From assembly GCF_001858025.1 (NCBI RefSeq), contig NZ_LZQD01000006.1:236184-300183 (forward strand): 64,000 nucleotides of DNA. The letters run 5' to 3'. Under the pieces are notes generated by a model. It did not search any database, was not told the DNA's origin, and was given only the letters and a program-made list of their open reading frames with translations. Made by a program: the position numbers and the translations under genes. This document shows, piece after piece, positions 8,839 to 18,379 of this stretch (its first letter is position 1; each line of letters starts with the position of its first letter). The DNA comes from Trichormus sp. NMC-1 (GTDB lineage: Bacteria; Cyanobacteriota; Cyanobacteriia; Cyanobacteriales; Nostocaceae).

Positions 8839-10431
8839 TCAGTATTTTGTCATAAATAGGGTTTGCCAGGTAGCATAATTATCATTCCAAACCGATTCTA
8901 ACACCGTATAAATATCAGTGGCAAGTAATCCATTCAAGGGAACAGATAATTGCGTCCATATACAGCGGTCATCTCTGAGAACGTCCTGACCCAAAACCCA
9001 AGGTAGTAAACGGTTTAAGGTAAGATCGTATTTATACCGATTCTGCATAAATTGAGATGAAGTCAAAGTACTACCTCCACGGGGATTAATACAGGCTGTC
9101 AAATAAGCTTGTTTGCTGTCACTATAAAGTGCATAGTAACCAACTCCTTTTAGCTGTCTCCGGTTGTTCTGACTATCTTTAATTAAGTCTGGACTTAGCT
9201 GGAGCAAAAAGGGGTTTTGATCACCTCTAGTATTGATCACATAACGCATCTGCAATTCCAATTTCTGACCATTTTTGAGATAACTATAGTCTGTTGCAGA
9301 TTCCACCAATACGAACTTATCAGTCATCGCAATTTGATATTTCTGCTGACCCAGAGGCTTAATTTTGACTTGTTGCCAGTTATTCAGAGGAATTGCATCT
9401 GGAAAAATAGCAGCACTTAGGGGTCTTCTGCTGGCTATTAAATAAATAGCAGTCAATATAATTCCCACCCAGGTAGCAGCAAGTAGAAAGCGTCTTTTTG
9501 GCTCTAGGGGAACCGTGGTAGTTAATGGGGTTTCTGTCGAAACTAAAACATCTACTGGCAGTATCCAGTTACATAAGGCGGCAAAAGTAATAGTTGCAAA
9601 TCCCATAAAAATAGTTCCCCCAGACTGTCCGTGCCAATAGTCAAACTGGTTGCGGTTATTCACCACCACAGCTAACAAAGCTACACGAATACAGCCAACT
9701 AAAAATCCCGTACCGACAGCAGATATAACTAATCCCCATCTCTGTTTCCAAGATAGGGTAACAACTACTATCATAATCAGTAGAGTTAGCTGTATTAGCC
9801 ACAAAATTAATGCTCCACCAGTGCAGGCATAAAGAACTTCAACTTGGCCTGTTGGCAGTTTTACTAAAGTTCCAGAGTGAGTAGCACCAAAGCCTAGATA
9901 GTGGAGTAAGAAAGCGGCTATAGTTGCCGTGACTCCATTAAAATTTAACCGGGAATCGAAAATTCCATTGATAAAATTAAAGGGAAAAAGCATTAAGCAC
10001 AATAACAAAAATAAGCGCCAATAATGCCTGATTCCTAAAAAGCCAAAAGATAGTAAACCTAAACCCAAGCCAGCTAAAATCGGACCGAATCTAAATAGCA
10101 TTAGGTCTAAATGCCATAGATTTAGCGGTCTAATTATGACTACAAATAGCAATCCTAAACCTAAGCAGCCAGAGAACAATGTTGGAGTTGTTTCTTGTTG
10201 CTGGTTTTGCCAAAGTAAATATAAAATACCTCCCCAGTAAACTGCATAAAATGTAATTTGTTCACCTTCAAGGGGGTGGTTTCTAATTATATCTAAATGC
10301 AAAACAGCCAAGGTTGTAAAAATACCAAGCAAGTAAAATCGCTGGGTTTGCATTAAAGGTTTAAATCGGAGCAAAAATGCTTGTTTAGCTTGGTTCAGTT
10401 TTTGGCTACTGATGAACATTTTTATCTCCAT
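8839..10431 (-). CDS. Cyanoexosortase with a fused C-terminal periplasmic domain
   Basis: 530 residues. The first ~300 are a multi-span membrane protein with the exosortase catalytic triad: Cys203 in YACTGG, Arg249 in GCIRVALL and His267 in YWHGQSGG. Exosortases are membrane transpeptidases thought to process PEP-CTERM proteins and couple them to exopolysaccharide export. After another membrane segment (about 313-330), residues 340-530 form a soluble region resembling the exosortase-associated (EpsI-like) protein that is often a separate gene, so this looks like a fusion. It starts 2 bases after the HpsJ-like gene and sits opposite the Wzc gene. No PEP-CTERM substrate was found in this window. 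Confidence 0.82.
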   Translation of the reverse strand: MEIKMFISSQKLNQAKQAFLLRFKPLMQTQRFYLLGIFTTLAVLHLDIIRNHPLEGEQITFYAVYWGGILYLLWQNQQQETTPTLFSGCLGLGLLFVVIIRPLNLWHLDLMLFRFGPILAGLGLGLLSFGFLGIRHYWRLFLLLCLMLFPFNFINGIFDSRLNFNGVTATIAAFLLHYLGFGATHSGTLVKLPTGQVEVLYACTGGALILWLIQLTLLIMIVVVTLSWKQRWGLVISAVGTGFLVGCIRVALLAVVVNNRNQFDYWHGQSGGTIFMGFATITFAALCNWILPVDVLVSTETPLTTTVPLEPKRRFLLAATWVGIILTAIYLIASRRPLSAAIFPDAIPLNNWQQVKIKPLGQQKYQIAMTDKFVLVESATDYSYLKNGQKLELQMRYVINTRGDQNPFLLQLSPDLIKDSQNNRRQLKGVGYYALYSDSKQAYLTACINPRGGSTLTSSQFMQNRYKYDLTLNRLLPWVLGQDVLRDDRCIWTQLSVPLNGLLATDIYTVLESVWNDNYATWQTLFMTKY

Positions 10432-10433
10432 TC

Positions 10434-10715
10434 TTATCCAAGATTTTTATCGATAATGCGTATCCAACGAGTCAGAAATATAAATGTTAATCCCAGCAAG
10501 ATAGACCAGACGTGATCTACCATTTGTCCAATGGCTTGAAATTCCCATGCTGGCTCTGTCAAGCGTGGGGGTATGAGGATAGCCAGGTAGTCAATGAGAG
10601 AAAATATGAGCAGAATATAGCCAAGCAACTGCAACAAGGAGAAAGACAGATTTTCAATACTGTCTGTTATTTCTATGGGCTTTTTTGGCAGTCTTTCTTG
10701 TTTCTGTTTTTTCAT
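10434..10715 (-). CDS. Small HpsJ-like membrane protein
   Basis: 93 residues, two hydrophobic segments. The stretch GYILLIFSLIDYLAILIPPR followed by PAWEFQAIGQMVDHV matches the signature I recall for cyanobacterial HpsJ proteins (hormogonium polysaccharide), which have 'IDY...ILIPP...WEFQTIG'. HpsJ proteins are longer, so this is a short, single-domain form. It lies 2 bases upstream of the exosortase gene, implying co-translation. The molecular function is unknown; a role in exopolysaccharide or exosortase function is inferred from context. Confidence 0.7.
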   Translation of the reverse strand: MKKQKQERLPKKPIEITDSIENLSFSLLQLLGYILLIFSLIDYLAILIPPRLTEPAWEFQAIGQMVDHVWSILLGLTFIFLTRWIRIIDKNLG

Positions 10716-11358
10716 TTCCTATTATTATAGAACTTCTGTGTTTGAAGGAGATATCTGAATGTATAGTACAGTGAGTAGTCTGTAACTATAATTTATACAG
10801 CTTTATTGCGCTCATTGTGTTTTTTCTAAGCACGTACTTAATATTACTAAGTTATAAGCGAACCTTTACTTATAAGCAAGATTAGATAAACAATTAACCA
10901 TGACAAAAGATTACACAAGTGTTATCTCTTATTACCAATTTTGCATTTGAGACAACTTATGTCAATGATCTTTATCTAAATTTTACGTATTTATCCTGAT
11001 AATAAAGAAATAGTTCACAAATTTCTGCCTAAATCCCGTTGTAAAGTTTAATGGAGTAATCTTGACTAGTGTATTGACAAACACATTGATTTTAGGCAAA
11101 CTAAACATCTATACTATGGGATGTATCTATCAAAAAGCTGTGATATTTTTTACTTGGCTTTGTTTTTTTCTGTAAAGTGGGCATAATTGGTCAAATTAAA
11201 GATTTACTCTAAAACGCAATTTGGCGCTGCTTCACAAAGAAACGGTATAAGATTCAATATGGGACTTTGTAAAAGATAGTCTTTGCTGAGTCTATAAGAA
11301 TAGAGAAATCAAAATCTGAGAACCAAGATCATAAAATTCAAACTCGATAGAAAAGAAT
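10716..11358. promoter_or_regulatory. Divergent promoter region between HpsJ-like/exosortase genes and the Wzc gene
   Basis: 643 bases without a gene, very AT-rich, between divergently transcribed polysaccharide genes, so it must hold at least two promoters. I see no obvious operator palindrome. The start of the Wzc gene at 11359 is preceded by a weak purine-rich stretch (AGAAAAGA). Confidence 0.5.
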
Positions 11359-13449
11359 ATGGAAGAATATTTGCGCTATTGGTCAATACTTAAGCGACGT
11401 TGGTTGCCCACTTCTATAGTTTTTATAAGCCTTTTGGCATTAAGTGTAGTCAAGACGGTACTAGAAACGCCTATTTATCAGGCAGGAGGCCAGTTAGTAC
11501 TGAAAAAGAACTCTACCTCCACCCTCACAGGAGTAGGTAACCAATTAGGACAATTAGAGAATTCAGTCAGTGGTAGACCATTAGGAACAGAAGTAGCCGT
11601 TTTGCGTTCTCTGCCCTTAGCGGAAAAGACAATCAATGCCATTCGCCTCAATATTAACCCTCTAGTGTTTTTGAAAGACCTGCAAGTAAAAAATATTGAA
11701 AATACAGATATTCTGGAAGTATATTATACAAGTACAAATCCCAGAATAGCGGCTTCAGTTGTAAACACTTTAATGAAAGTCTATATAGAAAATGATATCA
11801 ATGCGAACCGCGCACAAACCAGGTCTGCTAGAGACTTTATTGCCCAACAGTTGCCCGTGAGGAAAGCTGCATTACAAGCATCTGAACGCAGACTACAATT
11901 TTTTAAACAGCAGAATCGAGTTTTAGACTTGAAAGCTGAAGCCACGGCCAGCGTGGGAATTTTGACTGATTTAGATAGACAAGTAGCTACAACTAAATCC
12001 GATCTATCTTCGCAAACTGCCCGAATGGAATCAATCCAGAAACTGTTTGGTGTTAGTTCCCAAGAGGCTGTGATTGCAGGTTTTGTGGGTGAATCGCCAT
12101 CAACAGTTGCAGTTCTGGGACAATTGCAAGATGTCCAGCAAAAGATACAAGTTGTCGGTTTGCGGTTGACAGATACTCATCCCACAATGGTTGACTTGAA
12201 AAAAGAGGAAGTGATTCTCAGAAAAGAACTAAAGAAGCGAATAGAACAAAGTTTTATCGGTAAAGCAGGGCGTTTAAATACAACCGTAGAACCTGAAAGA
12301 ATTGTGCAACTAAGAGGTCAAGGTTTACAACAAGGAATTTTGAGTACTTTTGCCAACGCCGAAGCAGAACGCCTGAGTTTACAGGTACGACTGAAATCTT
12401 TAGCTGGAGTGATTGAATTTTACAGACAAAGGGCTAATACCTTACCGCAGCTAGAATTGCAGCAACGCCAGTTAGAACGGGAAATATCTGCAACTGATTT
12501 GAGCTATCAAAATCTGTTGGCTCGGTATCAAGAATTGCAAGTGGCGGAAAATCTCCAAGTCAGTAATGCTAGGATTGTTACACCTGCCTTAATTCCAGGA
12601 GTACCAATCAGGAGCCGTCAGTATATAAACTTACTGCAAGGATTAATTGGTGGGATTGTGTTGGGGGTAGCTACTGCCTTTGTTTTAGAAAAATTGGACA
12701 AAACTATCAAAACCTCCAAATCTGCCAAAGAGTTATTGGGTTACAACTTACTGGGCTATATTCCACCTTTTCCCAATGGCAATTTTATCCCTGAAGTCAT
12801 CGTCAAAAACCAACCTGATTCCCCTGTCAGCGAGGCTTTTCGGATGCTGCAAACTAATCTGAGATTTTTTAATTCTGAACAATCAATTAAGGTGATTGTA
12901 GTCTCTAGTTCTGTACCTAAAGAAGGTAAATCAACAATTGCTGCCAATTTAGCCTTCTCGATATCTCAATTAGGGCGCAACGTCTTACTAGTAGATGCCG
13001 ATTTGCGTAATCCCAGTCAACACAAAATTTGGGAAATTCCCAATGAAGTGGGTTTAAGTAACGTTCTCAAATGTCAGTTGGATTTAGACAAGGGTGTGAC
13101 TGAAATTGTCCCTAATTTAGAAGTTCTCACGGCTGGTGAACTCAATCATAACCCAGCGTCACTACTTGATTCTAGTCAAATGGCTGTGTTTGTGGCACAA
13201 GTCGCCCAAAAGTATGATTTTGTCATCATTGACACTTCACCATTAACTGTAGCTGCGGATGCAACGATTTTAGGAAAACTAGTGAATGGAATTTTGTTTG
13301 TAGTACGTCCAGGTGTAGCTGATTCTCATAGTGTTTCTCTCTCTAAAGAAATGTTGGAGAAAGCAGAGCAAAATGTTCTAGGTGTAGCGATGAATGGCAT
13401 CAATGCTAATCAGCCAGATTCTAGTTATTATGCCGTTAGTAGAGCTTAA
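11359..13449 (+). CDS. Wzc-type polysaccharide co-polymerase and BY tyrosine kinase
   Basis: 696 residues. The N-terminal Wzz-type domain has a membrane segment at about 17-37, a long coiled-coil periplasmic region (170-400) and a second membrane segment near 425-445. The C-terminal cytoplasmic kinase has Walker A PKEGKST (about 520-526), Walker A' LLVDADLRNP and Walker B VIIDTSPL. Such proteins control chain length and export of capsule/EPS in cycles of tyrosine autophosphorylation. The C-terminal tail has only two adjacent tyrosines (SYYAVSRA), fewer than the Tyr clusters of Wzc. It is the only co-polymerase in the locus and is transcribed opposite to the exosortase. Confidence 0.9.
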   Translation: MEEYLRYWSILKRRWLPTSIVFISLLALSVVKTVLETPIYQAGGQLVLKKNSTSTLTGVGNQLGQLENSVSGRPLGTEVAVLRSLPLAEKTINAIRLNINPLVFLKDLQVKNIENTDILEVYYTSTNPRIAASVVNTLMKVYIENDINANRAQTRSARDFIAQQLPVRKAALQASERRLQFFKQQNRVLDLKAEATASVGILTDLDRQVATTKSDLSSQTARMESIQKLFGVSSQEAVIAGFVGESPSTVAVLGQLQDVQQKIQVVGLRLTDTHPTMVDLKKEEVILRKELKKRIEQSFIGKAGRLNTTVEPERIVQLRGQGLQQGILSTFANAEAERLSLQVRLKSLAGVIEFYRQRANTLPQLELQQRQLEREISATDLSYQNLLARYQELQVAENLQVSNARIVTPALIPGVPIRSRQYINLLQGLIGGIVLGVATAFVLEKLDKTIKTSKSAKELLGYNLLGYIPPFPNGNFIPEVIVKNQPDSPVSEAFRMLQTNLRFFNSEQSIKVIVVSSSVPKEGKSTIAANLAFSISQLGRNVLLVDADLRNPSQHKIWEIPNEVGLSNVLKCQLDLDKGVTEIVPNLEVLTAGELNHNPASLLDSSQMAVFVAQVAQKYDFVIIDTSPLTVAADATILGKLVNGILFVVRPGVADSHSVSLSKEMLEKAEQNVLGVAMNGINANQPDSSYYAVSRA

Positions 13450-13505
13450 TGATTAGAATATAGTGCTTATCATTTAAATAAAGTATTGTGTTGTAAGAAT
13501 TGCTA

Positions 13506-13706
13506 AGAGGGTATTTGAAAAGTTTCCGGCGATTATAAAGATGCCTCCGGCACGCTGACGCGAACGCTACTACACAAGCAAAGTCCACCTCCGTGGACTA
13601 ACCAAAATTAAGGTTTTCAAACCCACGCAGGTGGGTTTCGCCTGTGTAGCCGCGACTTCTAGTCGCTAGGGCTGTAATAATTTAGACTTTTCAAACACCC
13701 TCTAAG
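13506..13706. mobile_element. About 200-bp MITE-like element
   Basis: Terminal inverted repeats AGAGGGTATTTGAAAAGT and ACTTTTCAAACACCCTCT (17 of 18 matching) enclose about 165 bases with internal palindromes (CCACCTCCGTGG, CCCACGCAGGTGGG, and a CGACTTCTAGTCG hairpin). The flanks read TAA on both sides of GAGGG...CCCTC, compatible with a TA-type target duplication. There is no coding capacity. I infer a non-autonomous transposable element. Confidence 0.65.
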
Positions 13707-13798
13707 GCTATTTTTGAACATGAGTTTATTAAAATTAAATGATAAGTCCTATACATTCATTACATAGGGGTTGCTGAAAAAGTCTTGTCGTGGAGACA

Positions 13799-13826
13799 GG
13801 GAACAGGGAACAGGGAACAGGGAACA
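13799..13826. repeat. Short GGGAACA heptamer tract
   Basis: About four tandem copies of the heptamer that forms the long array at 42157. The same unit recurs at 16398-16419 and, in inverted orientation, near 45076-45102. Confidence 0.8.
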
Positions 13827-13963
13827 GTTTCAAGAGTTGGATGGAAGCGATTTTTCCTTTACATCAAACTTAAATGCAAGGTTTTCGAGTTCCCATGTCA
13901 TAAAATCTTGCACTTTTTGAAAGTCAAAATGGCTAAAACCATTTACCTGTAATGTTTTGAGAT

Positions 13964-15154
13964 TTATTCAGCATACCCTACATAGACTTTCATAAGTTGC
14001 TTACCTAAACGTTCGTGACTGAAACGCTCTGTAACTGTATGTCTCGCATTTTCTGAGATGATTTGACGTTTTTCTGGGTTGTTGAGTAAATCTAGAATAG
14101 CTGCGGCTAAAGCCTTTGGTTCTCCTGGTGGGACACCAATTGCATCATAGTTATGGGTAAATAACTCAGCCGCACCACCGGCTTGGGATACTATCACCGG
14201 TTTACCACAAGCCATTGCTTCTACTATTGCTAAACCAAATGGTTCTGGTTGAGTACTGGCGTGAACTACAATATCTAAATCACGGTAAATTGCGGCTATA
14301 TTTTCTTGGAAGCCGAGAAAATCAACTTTGTTTGCAATATCTAAATCTGCGGCTTTGTCTTTTAATTCCTGTTCAGAAAATTGGGAACCACGAGTTTTAT
14401 AAATTGCTCCACCCACAATACAGAAACGCACGTTTAAATGAGGATGCTTTTTGATAATTTCTGATGCTGCTTCTAGAAAAATATCATGCCCTTTCCAACG
14501 TGCAAAAGTCGCAACTAGTCCTACTTGCAGAGTCAAATGTAAAGTTGGAGAAGTTGGGGAAAAGTAATTGACATCTACGGCATTATAAATTACTTCTATT
14601 GGTAAGTTTGGGAGTGTGGTTTGAGCATCTTGGGCGACAGCTTGGGAAATAGCAATTCCCTGTTTAACACCATAGCTCACCCGTTTTAAGTTTAAAATCT
14701 TTGCCATGAATGGACGTGAGCCATAGAAGTCATGGATGTGCCAAACTACAGGTATATCCTTGATTCCAGCCAATGCAGTTAGTAGATGAGTTTTAATGCC
14801 GTTGGAGTGAATTAAGTCTGGTTTGAGTTCCCGGAGCGATCGCTTGAATTCTCCCAAATATGTACCGAAACTTGGTAAAATTTTTACTAGTCTTAATAGT
14901 AATGTCAATCCGGCTATGGCTTGATTACTACCTTTGAAAGCACTATCTCCCAGTTGATTTAATTCTGCTGGTAGTTTCAGTAATTTGACTTGCACTCCCA
15001 ATTTTTCTGCTTGTTCTATCAATGGTCCATCAGTACCTACAATTAGATGTAGTTGAATATCGGGCTGTGTATTCAAAAGTGCCGCACAAATAGTTAGTAA
15101 AACTCTCTCAGCACCACCAATTACTCCCACTGGGTTGACAAATACAATTTTCAT
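13964..15154 (-). CDS. Glycosyltransferase family 4
   Basis: 396 residues. It opens IVFVNPVGVIGGAERVL, the GGAE motif of the acceptor domain. The donor domain shows ATFARWKGHDIFLEA and E-x7-E as EPFGLAIVE, followed by CGKPVIVSQAGGAAEL. It forms a two-gene minus-strand unit with the upstream glycosyltransferase, overlapping by four bases at 15151-15154. It should add one sugar in cell-surface glycan assembly; specificity is unknown. Confidence 0.88.
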   Translation of the reverse strand: MKIVFVNPVGVIGGAERVLLTICAALLNTQPDIQLHLIVGTDGPLIEQAEKLGVQVKLLKLPAELNQLGDSAFKGSNQAIAGLTLLLRLVKILPSFGTYLGEFKRSLRELKPDLIHSNGIKTHLLTALAGIKDIPVVWHIHDFYGSRPFMAKILNLKRVSYGVKQGIAISQAVAQDAQTTLPNLPIEVIYNAVDVNYFSPTSPTLHLTLQVGLVATFARWKGHDIFLEAASEIIKKHPHLNVRFCIVGGAIYKTRGSQFSEQELKDKAADLDIANKVDFLGFQENIAAIYRDLDIVVHASTQPEPFGLAIVEAMACGKPVIVSQAGGAAELFTHNYDAIGVPPGEPKALAAAILDLLNNPEKRQIISENARHTVTERFSHERLGKQLMKVYVGYAE

Positions 15155-16311
15155 ATATTTTCAACACCCGCTAATTTTATATAAGATTTCGCAATAATTT
15201 GAGTATGATGAGACCAAGAATATTTCTGTGCTTGATTGAGACGGACATTGATCATAGGTGCGCTCGTTGGGTTTGATAATAGTTGCGCTATCTTTTTTAC
15301 CCACGCTGATACATCCGCAGTTGGACAGTATATCACACCTTCTCCACCAACTTCGCGCAACACAGGAATATCACTAGCAACTACTATCGCCCCACAAGCT
15401 AAGGCTTCAATTACAGGTAATCCAAAGCCCTCTGCGTCACTTGTTAATAACACTGCTGAGGCTCGTTGGTAAAGGGTTGCTATAGTAGAGCGTTGTAAAT
15501 CCTGGAGGTGAATTATCGACTTGCTGAGATTCAATTGAGCAATTTGCTGTTGTTGGCTTTGTGTCCACTCACCACTGACTTTAACTAGTTGCAACTCTGG
15601 ATGAATAAGTTGGACTCGTGCAAATACTTCTAATAGAATATCAATACGTTTACGGGGAATGCAACTACCAACGTGTAAAAGAAAAGGTGTAGTACCTATT
15701 TTTGCTATTTCTAATATTTCTTGGTCAATATTACTTGCTTGATCAGTATTAATACTAAATTCTGAGGCGATACCATAGGGGGCGTGAACTAGACGTGATG
15801 CTTCTACGAGTTGGTAATGCTCAATTTGTTTTCTAACTTCTGCAGTAGAATAAAAGACAACTGCACAGGATTGTAAGCCGTGTAAAATTCTGCGAGACAT
15901 AGTTTGATACCAAGCCGGTCTTGGTTCTTTTTCTGGCTCTACAAGAGAGCGAAAGGCATCAATATCATGACAATATACTCCCGTCCGTTCTGGGGGTAAA
16001 ACATGGGCTAAATGGGCGTAGGAGTGGTCAGATATGTGATAAAAATCGAAATCTGTTACCCTTGGTTTGAGATACTGGGGATAATCCCAAAATCGATTGA
16101 GTAGACGATCTGCATTATAGGCAAATTGCTTTTTACCAATCCAGGGGATTTGTTGACAACGACTATTAAATTTTGGCAGAACTTTTATAGCTTGAATAGA
16201 TGCAGTGTGTTCAGCTTGCAATTGTTTAATTAGCATCTGAGCGCATAAATCCATACTATACCAGTTCTCTTCTGGGTAATCGCAGATAATAGCGAGACGC
16301 ATTTGAGTCAT
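15151..16311 (-). CDS. Glycosyltransferase family 4
   Basis: 386 residues from the ATG at 16311 (MTQMRLAIICDYPEENW); a second ATG three codons later is equally possible. An upstream in-frame ATG at 16380 would start inside a dispersed repeat (TAGCGTGCCGTAGGCAT) and is unlikely. Motifs: HVGSCIPRKRIDILLEVF in the donor domain and E-x7-E as EGFGLPVIE, followed by CGAIVVASDIPVLREVGG. Co-translated with the next gene through a 4-bp overlap. Substrate unknown. Confidence 0.86.
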   Translation of the reverse strand: MTQMRLAIICDYPEENWYSMDLCAQMLIKQLQAEHTASIQAIKVLPKFNSRCQQIPWIGKKQFAYNADRLLNRFWDYPQYLKPRVTDFDFYHISDHSYAHLAHVLPPERTGVYCHDIDAFRSLVEPEKEPRPAWYQTMSRRILHGLQSCAVVFYSTAEVRKQIEHYQLVEASRLVHAPYGIASEFSINTDQASNIDQEILEIAKIGTTPFLLHVGSCIPRKRIDILLEVFARVQLIHPELQLVKVSGEWTQSQQQQIAQLNLSKSIIHLQDLQRSTIATLYQRASAVLLTSDAEGFGLPVIEALACGAIVVASDIPVLREVGGEGVIYCPTADVSAWVKKIAQLLSNPTSAPMINVRLNQAQKYSWSHHTQIIAKSYIKLAGVENI

Positions 16312-16397
16312 ATCATTAATTTTAATTTTCTCTATAGGAATCCGGTTTGGTTTCTGTTCGCGGTAGCGTGCCGTAGGCATATTTACTCGTAGAGGTA

Positions 16398-16419
16398 GGG
16401 AACAGGGAACAGGGAACAG
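16398..16419. repeat. Short GGGAACA heptamer tract
   Basis: Three tandem copies of the same unit as the 42-kb array, just upstream of the glycosyltransferase start. Confidence 0.75.
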
Positions 16420-16432
16420 AAAAGAAGGAATC

Positions 16433-16568
16433 CAATACTGTTCGGTTAAGGATTTTTGTAGGTTGGGTTGAACAAAGTGAAACCCAACAAATGCCTGTAA
16501 ATGTTGGGTTTCGTGCCTTAACCCAACCTACGTAATTTCATTTTTTTGAGCTTAACCGACAAGTATTG
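16433..16568. mobile_element. Fold-back MITE, copy 1, with 10-bp target duplication
   Basis: The ends CAATACTGTTCGGTTAAG and CTTAACCGACAAGTATTG are 18-bp inverted repeats with two mismatches. Internal inverted repeats (GTAGGTTGGGTT / AACCCAACCTAC and AACCCAACA / TGTTGGGTT) make nearly the whole element self-complementary. AGAAGGAATC flanks it directly on both sides (16423-16432 and 16569-16578), a perfect 10-bp duplication. An inverted second copy lies at 36644-36778. Confidence 0.9.
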
Positions 16569-16844
16569 AGAAGGAATCAAGCTATACGGAGTTCTGTAAG
16601 CGCAAAGCGCAGGAGTCCTATATATTGCCAGATAGTTCTTCCTTATCAAAATTTATTATATCAGGTTTCTAGGTTGCCGTCAACCCTCTTACTTCATAAA
16701 TTTGGCAACCATCAACAACAATTTTGTGATTCTGACTTGAGTGAAACGGAAAGAAGAAGCTCCATTTTCCTTTATGAGATGCTGAACACATTCAAAGTGA
16801 TCACGAAAAGACTTTTATGGCTGACGCTACGCTATCAGCAAGCC

Positions 16845-17026
16845 CTATTTAATCACAATATCTCCAATCATTCCTGCTTCTGTGTGTCCAGCTATGGTAC
16901 AGCGTAAACCATATTTTCCCGGTTTGAGTGGTACAAACACCCATTCAGCTTCCGCAGCAGGTTTTAGTTCTAGTTCGTGAATAGCACCTTTAATTTCGAC
17001 ATTACCTGCTTCAACTTTTTGTGTCC
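16845..17026 (-). pseudogene. C-terminal fragment of a cupredoxin-like copper protein
   Basis: About 55 codons encode EAGNVEIKGAIHELEL, FVPLKPGKYGLRC and CTIAGHTEAGMIGDIVIK. The spacing Cys-x4-His-x4-Met (C, H, M in CTIAGHTEAGM) matches the C-terminal copper-ligand loop of cupredoxins, and the final GMIGDIVIK strand is typical. The N-terminal half, with the first His ligand, is missing: upstream the frame runs into a glycosyltransferase remnant at about 17030. I infer a gene fragment fused by rearrangement. Confidence 0.6.
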
Positions 17027-17032
17027 AAATGG

Positions 17033-17199
17033 CCCTTTCTGTTCTATTTCTTGATGCCAAGATGGACTTTTGAGCAAATGTGAAATAGCTGCAACCCAAT
17101 CATTTTCATCTTTTGCGCCAACCACTACTCCCGCATTATTACCCAATATCAGGAATTTCGCTACTACTGCCAATTACAGGAATACCACAAGCAAATGCC
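17033..17199 (-). pseudogene. Frameshifted GT4 glycosyltransferase fragment
   Basis: Reading leftwards from 17198, one frame gives AFACGIPVIGSSSEIPDIG, then TAA TAA. Shifting frame there continues as GNNAGVVVGAKDENDWVAAI and SHLLKSPSWHQEIEQKG. Together these are the C-terminal 'ACGxPVIxS...IxGNAGxVV' part of a GT4 enzyme with one extra base near 17150. Both ends are missing, and the right side joins the cupredoxin fragment. Confidence 0.65.
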
Positions 17200-17287
17200 T
17201 AAATTAGTACATTTACAAACTGTTCGCAGCAATTGGATACTGTATAGTATATCACTAATATAAATTTACTTACTTGAGAAAATTCAG

Positions 17288-18379
17288 ATGACAAACGTTA
17301 AGATTTTAGTCTTTGCTACCAAAGGCGCTGGTTCAAATGATGAAGCTCGAATATTAAAACTTTTACAAAACTTTAGTGTTGAGATTGTACCATTTGATCG
17401 CTCTAATAAATTCAAAAGCTTTATAAATATAATTCAACAAGCTGTGCAAACAAAGCCTAGCCTAGTTGTGATGGAAGGAACTGGAGCTTTAGGGGGTATG
17501 GCTTGTTTATGGCTGCGATGGTTTTTTGGTATTCCCTATATTTTTAGTAGCGGGGATGCGATCGCACCTTTTATTAATTTAAAATATCCCATTCTCGCAC
17601 CAATTGTAAATCTATATGAGCGAATGCTCTGTCGCTTTTGCGCTGGGTTTATTGGCTGGACACCTTACTTAGTTGGTAGAGCATTAACCTTTGGAGCGCC
17701 AAAAGCGGTCACAGCGGCAGGTTGGTCATATTATGATCGGACTATGGAACAGTTGGCCGATAGTCGCGTACAAATTCGTCAACAACTAGGAATTGCAGAT
17801 AATTCCCTTGTGTTTGGGTTACTGGGTTCACTAGCTTGGATTCAAAGTGTTCAATATTGCTATGGTTATGAATTATTAAAAGCGTTCCAGAAAATTAACC
17901 GCCAAGATGTCAGTATTCTAGTGGTTGGGGATGGAAATGGACTGGCTTATTTACAGAAATTAGCAGGAGAGGATTTAGGAAAGCGCATTTTTCTACCAGG
18001 TAATGTCCCTGTTGAGCAGGTGCTTGATTACATGGCAGCAATGGATGTTGCTAGTTTACCTCAAAGTGTGGATGGAGTTGGCAGTTTTCGCTATACCACA
18101 AAAATCAGTGAGTATTTAGCAGCAAAATTACCAGTGGTTACGAGTCAAATTCCTATGGCCTATGATATTTGTGGAGATTGGGTTTGGAAGTTACCAGGTA
18201 CTAAACCGTGGGAAGATATTTATATCAACTCTCTGGCTAATTTAATGCAAGAGATGACAGTTGCAGAAATCAAAATTAAGAAAAAAGCAATTCCAAATCA
18301 AATATCAGATTTTGACCTAGAGCAACAAGTTTTTAGGGTAACAAATTTTATCAATGATATCGCCAAGCAATCGATATGA
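17288..18379 (+). CDS. Glycosyltransferase-like protein (GT-B fold)
   Basis: 363 residues. The N-terminal half is a Rossmann-type domain with VVMEGTGALGGM and a possible membrane-associating stretch (WLRWFFGIPYIF). The C-terminal half has FGLLGSLAWIQ, ILVVGDGNGLAYL and LPQSVDGVGSFRYTTKISEY, which resembles a GT4 donor site in which the first Glu of E-x7-E is absent. It overlaps the next gene by four bases (18376-18379). Probably a polysaccharide glycosyltransferase; the enzymatic details are uncertain. Confidence 0.72.
   Translation: MTNVKILVFATKGAGSNDEARILKLLQNFSVEIVPFDRSNKFKSFINIIQQAVQTKPSLVVMEGTGALGGMACLWLRWFFGIPYIFSSGDAIAPFINLKYPILAPIVNLYERMLCRFCAGFIGWTPYLVGRALTFGAPKAVTAAGWSYYDRTMEQLADSRVQIRQQLGIADNSLVFGLLGSLAWIQSVQYCYGYELLKAFQKINRQDVSILVVGDGNGLAYLQKLAGEDLGKRIFLPGNVPVEQVLDYMAAMDVASLPQSVDGVGSFRYTTKISEYLAAKLPVVTSQIPMAYDICGDWVWKLPGTKPWEDIYINSLANLMQEMTVAEIKIKKKAIPNQISDFDLEQQVFRVTNFINDIAKQSI

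Noticed and set aside
16566-16907. 113-residue + strand frame beside MITE copy 1
   Set aside because: Begins at the MITE end, crosses the cupredoxin remnant on the other strand, and has no family features.
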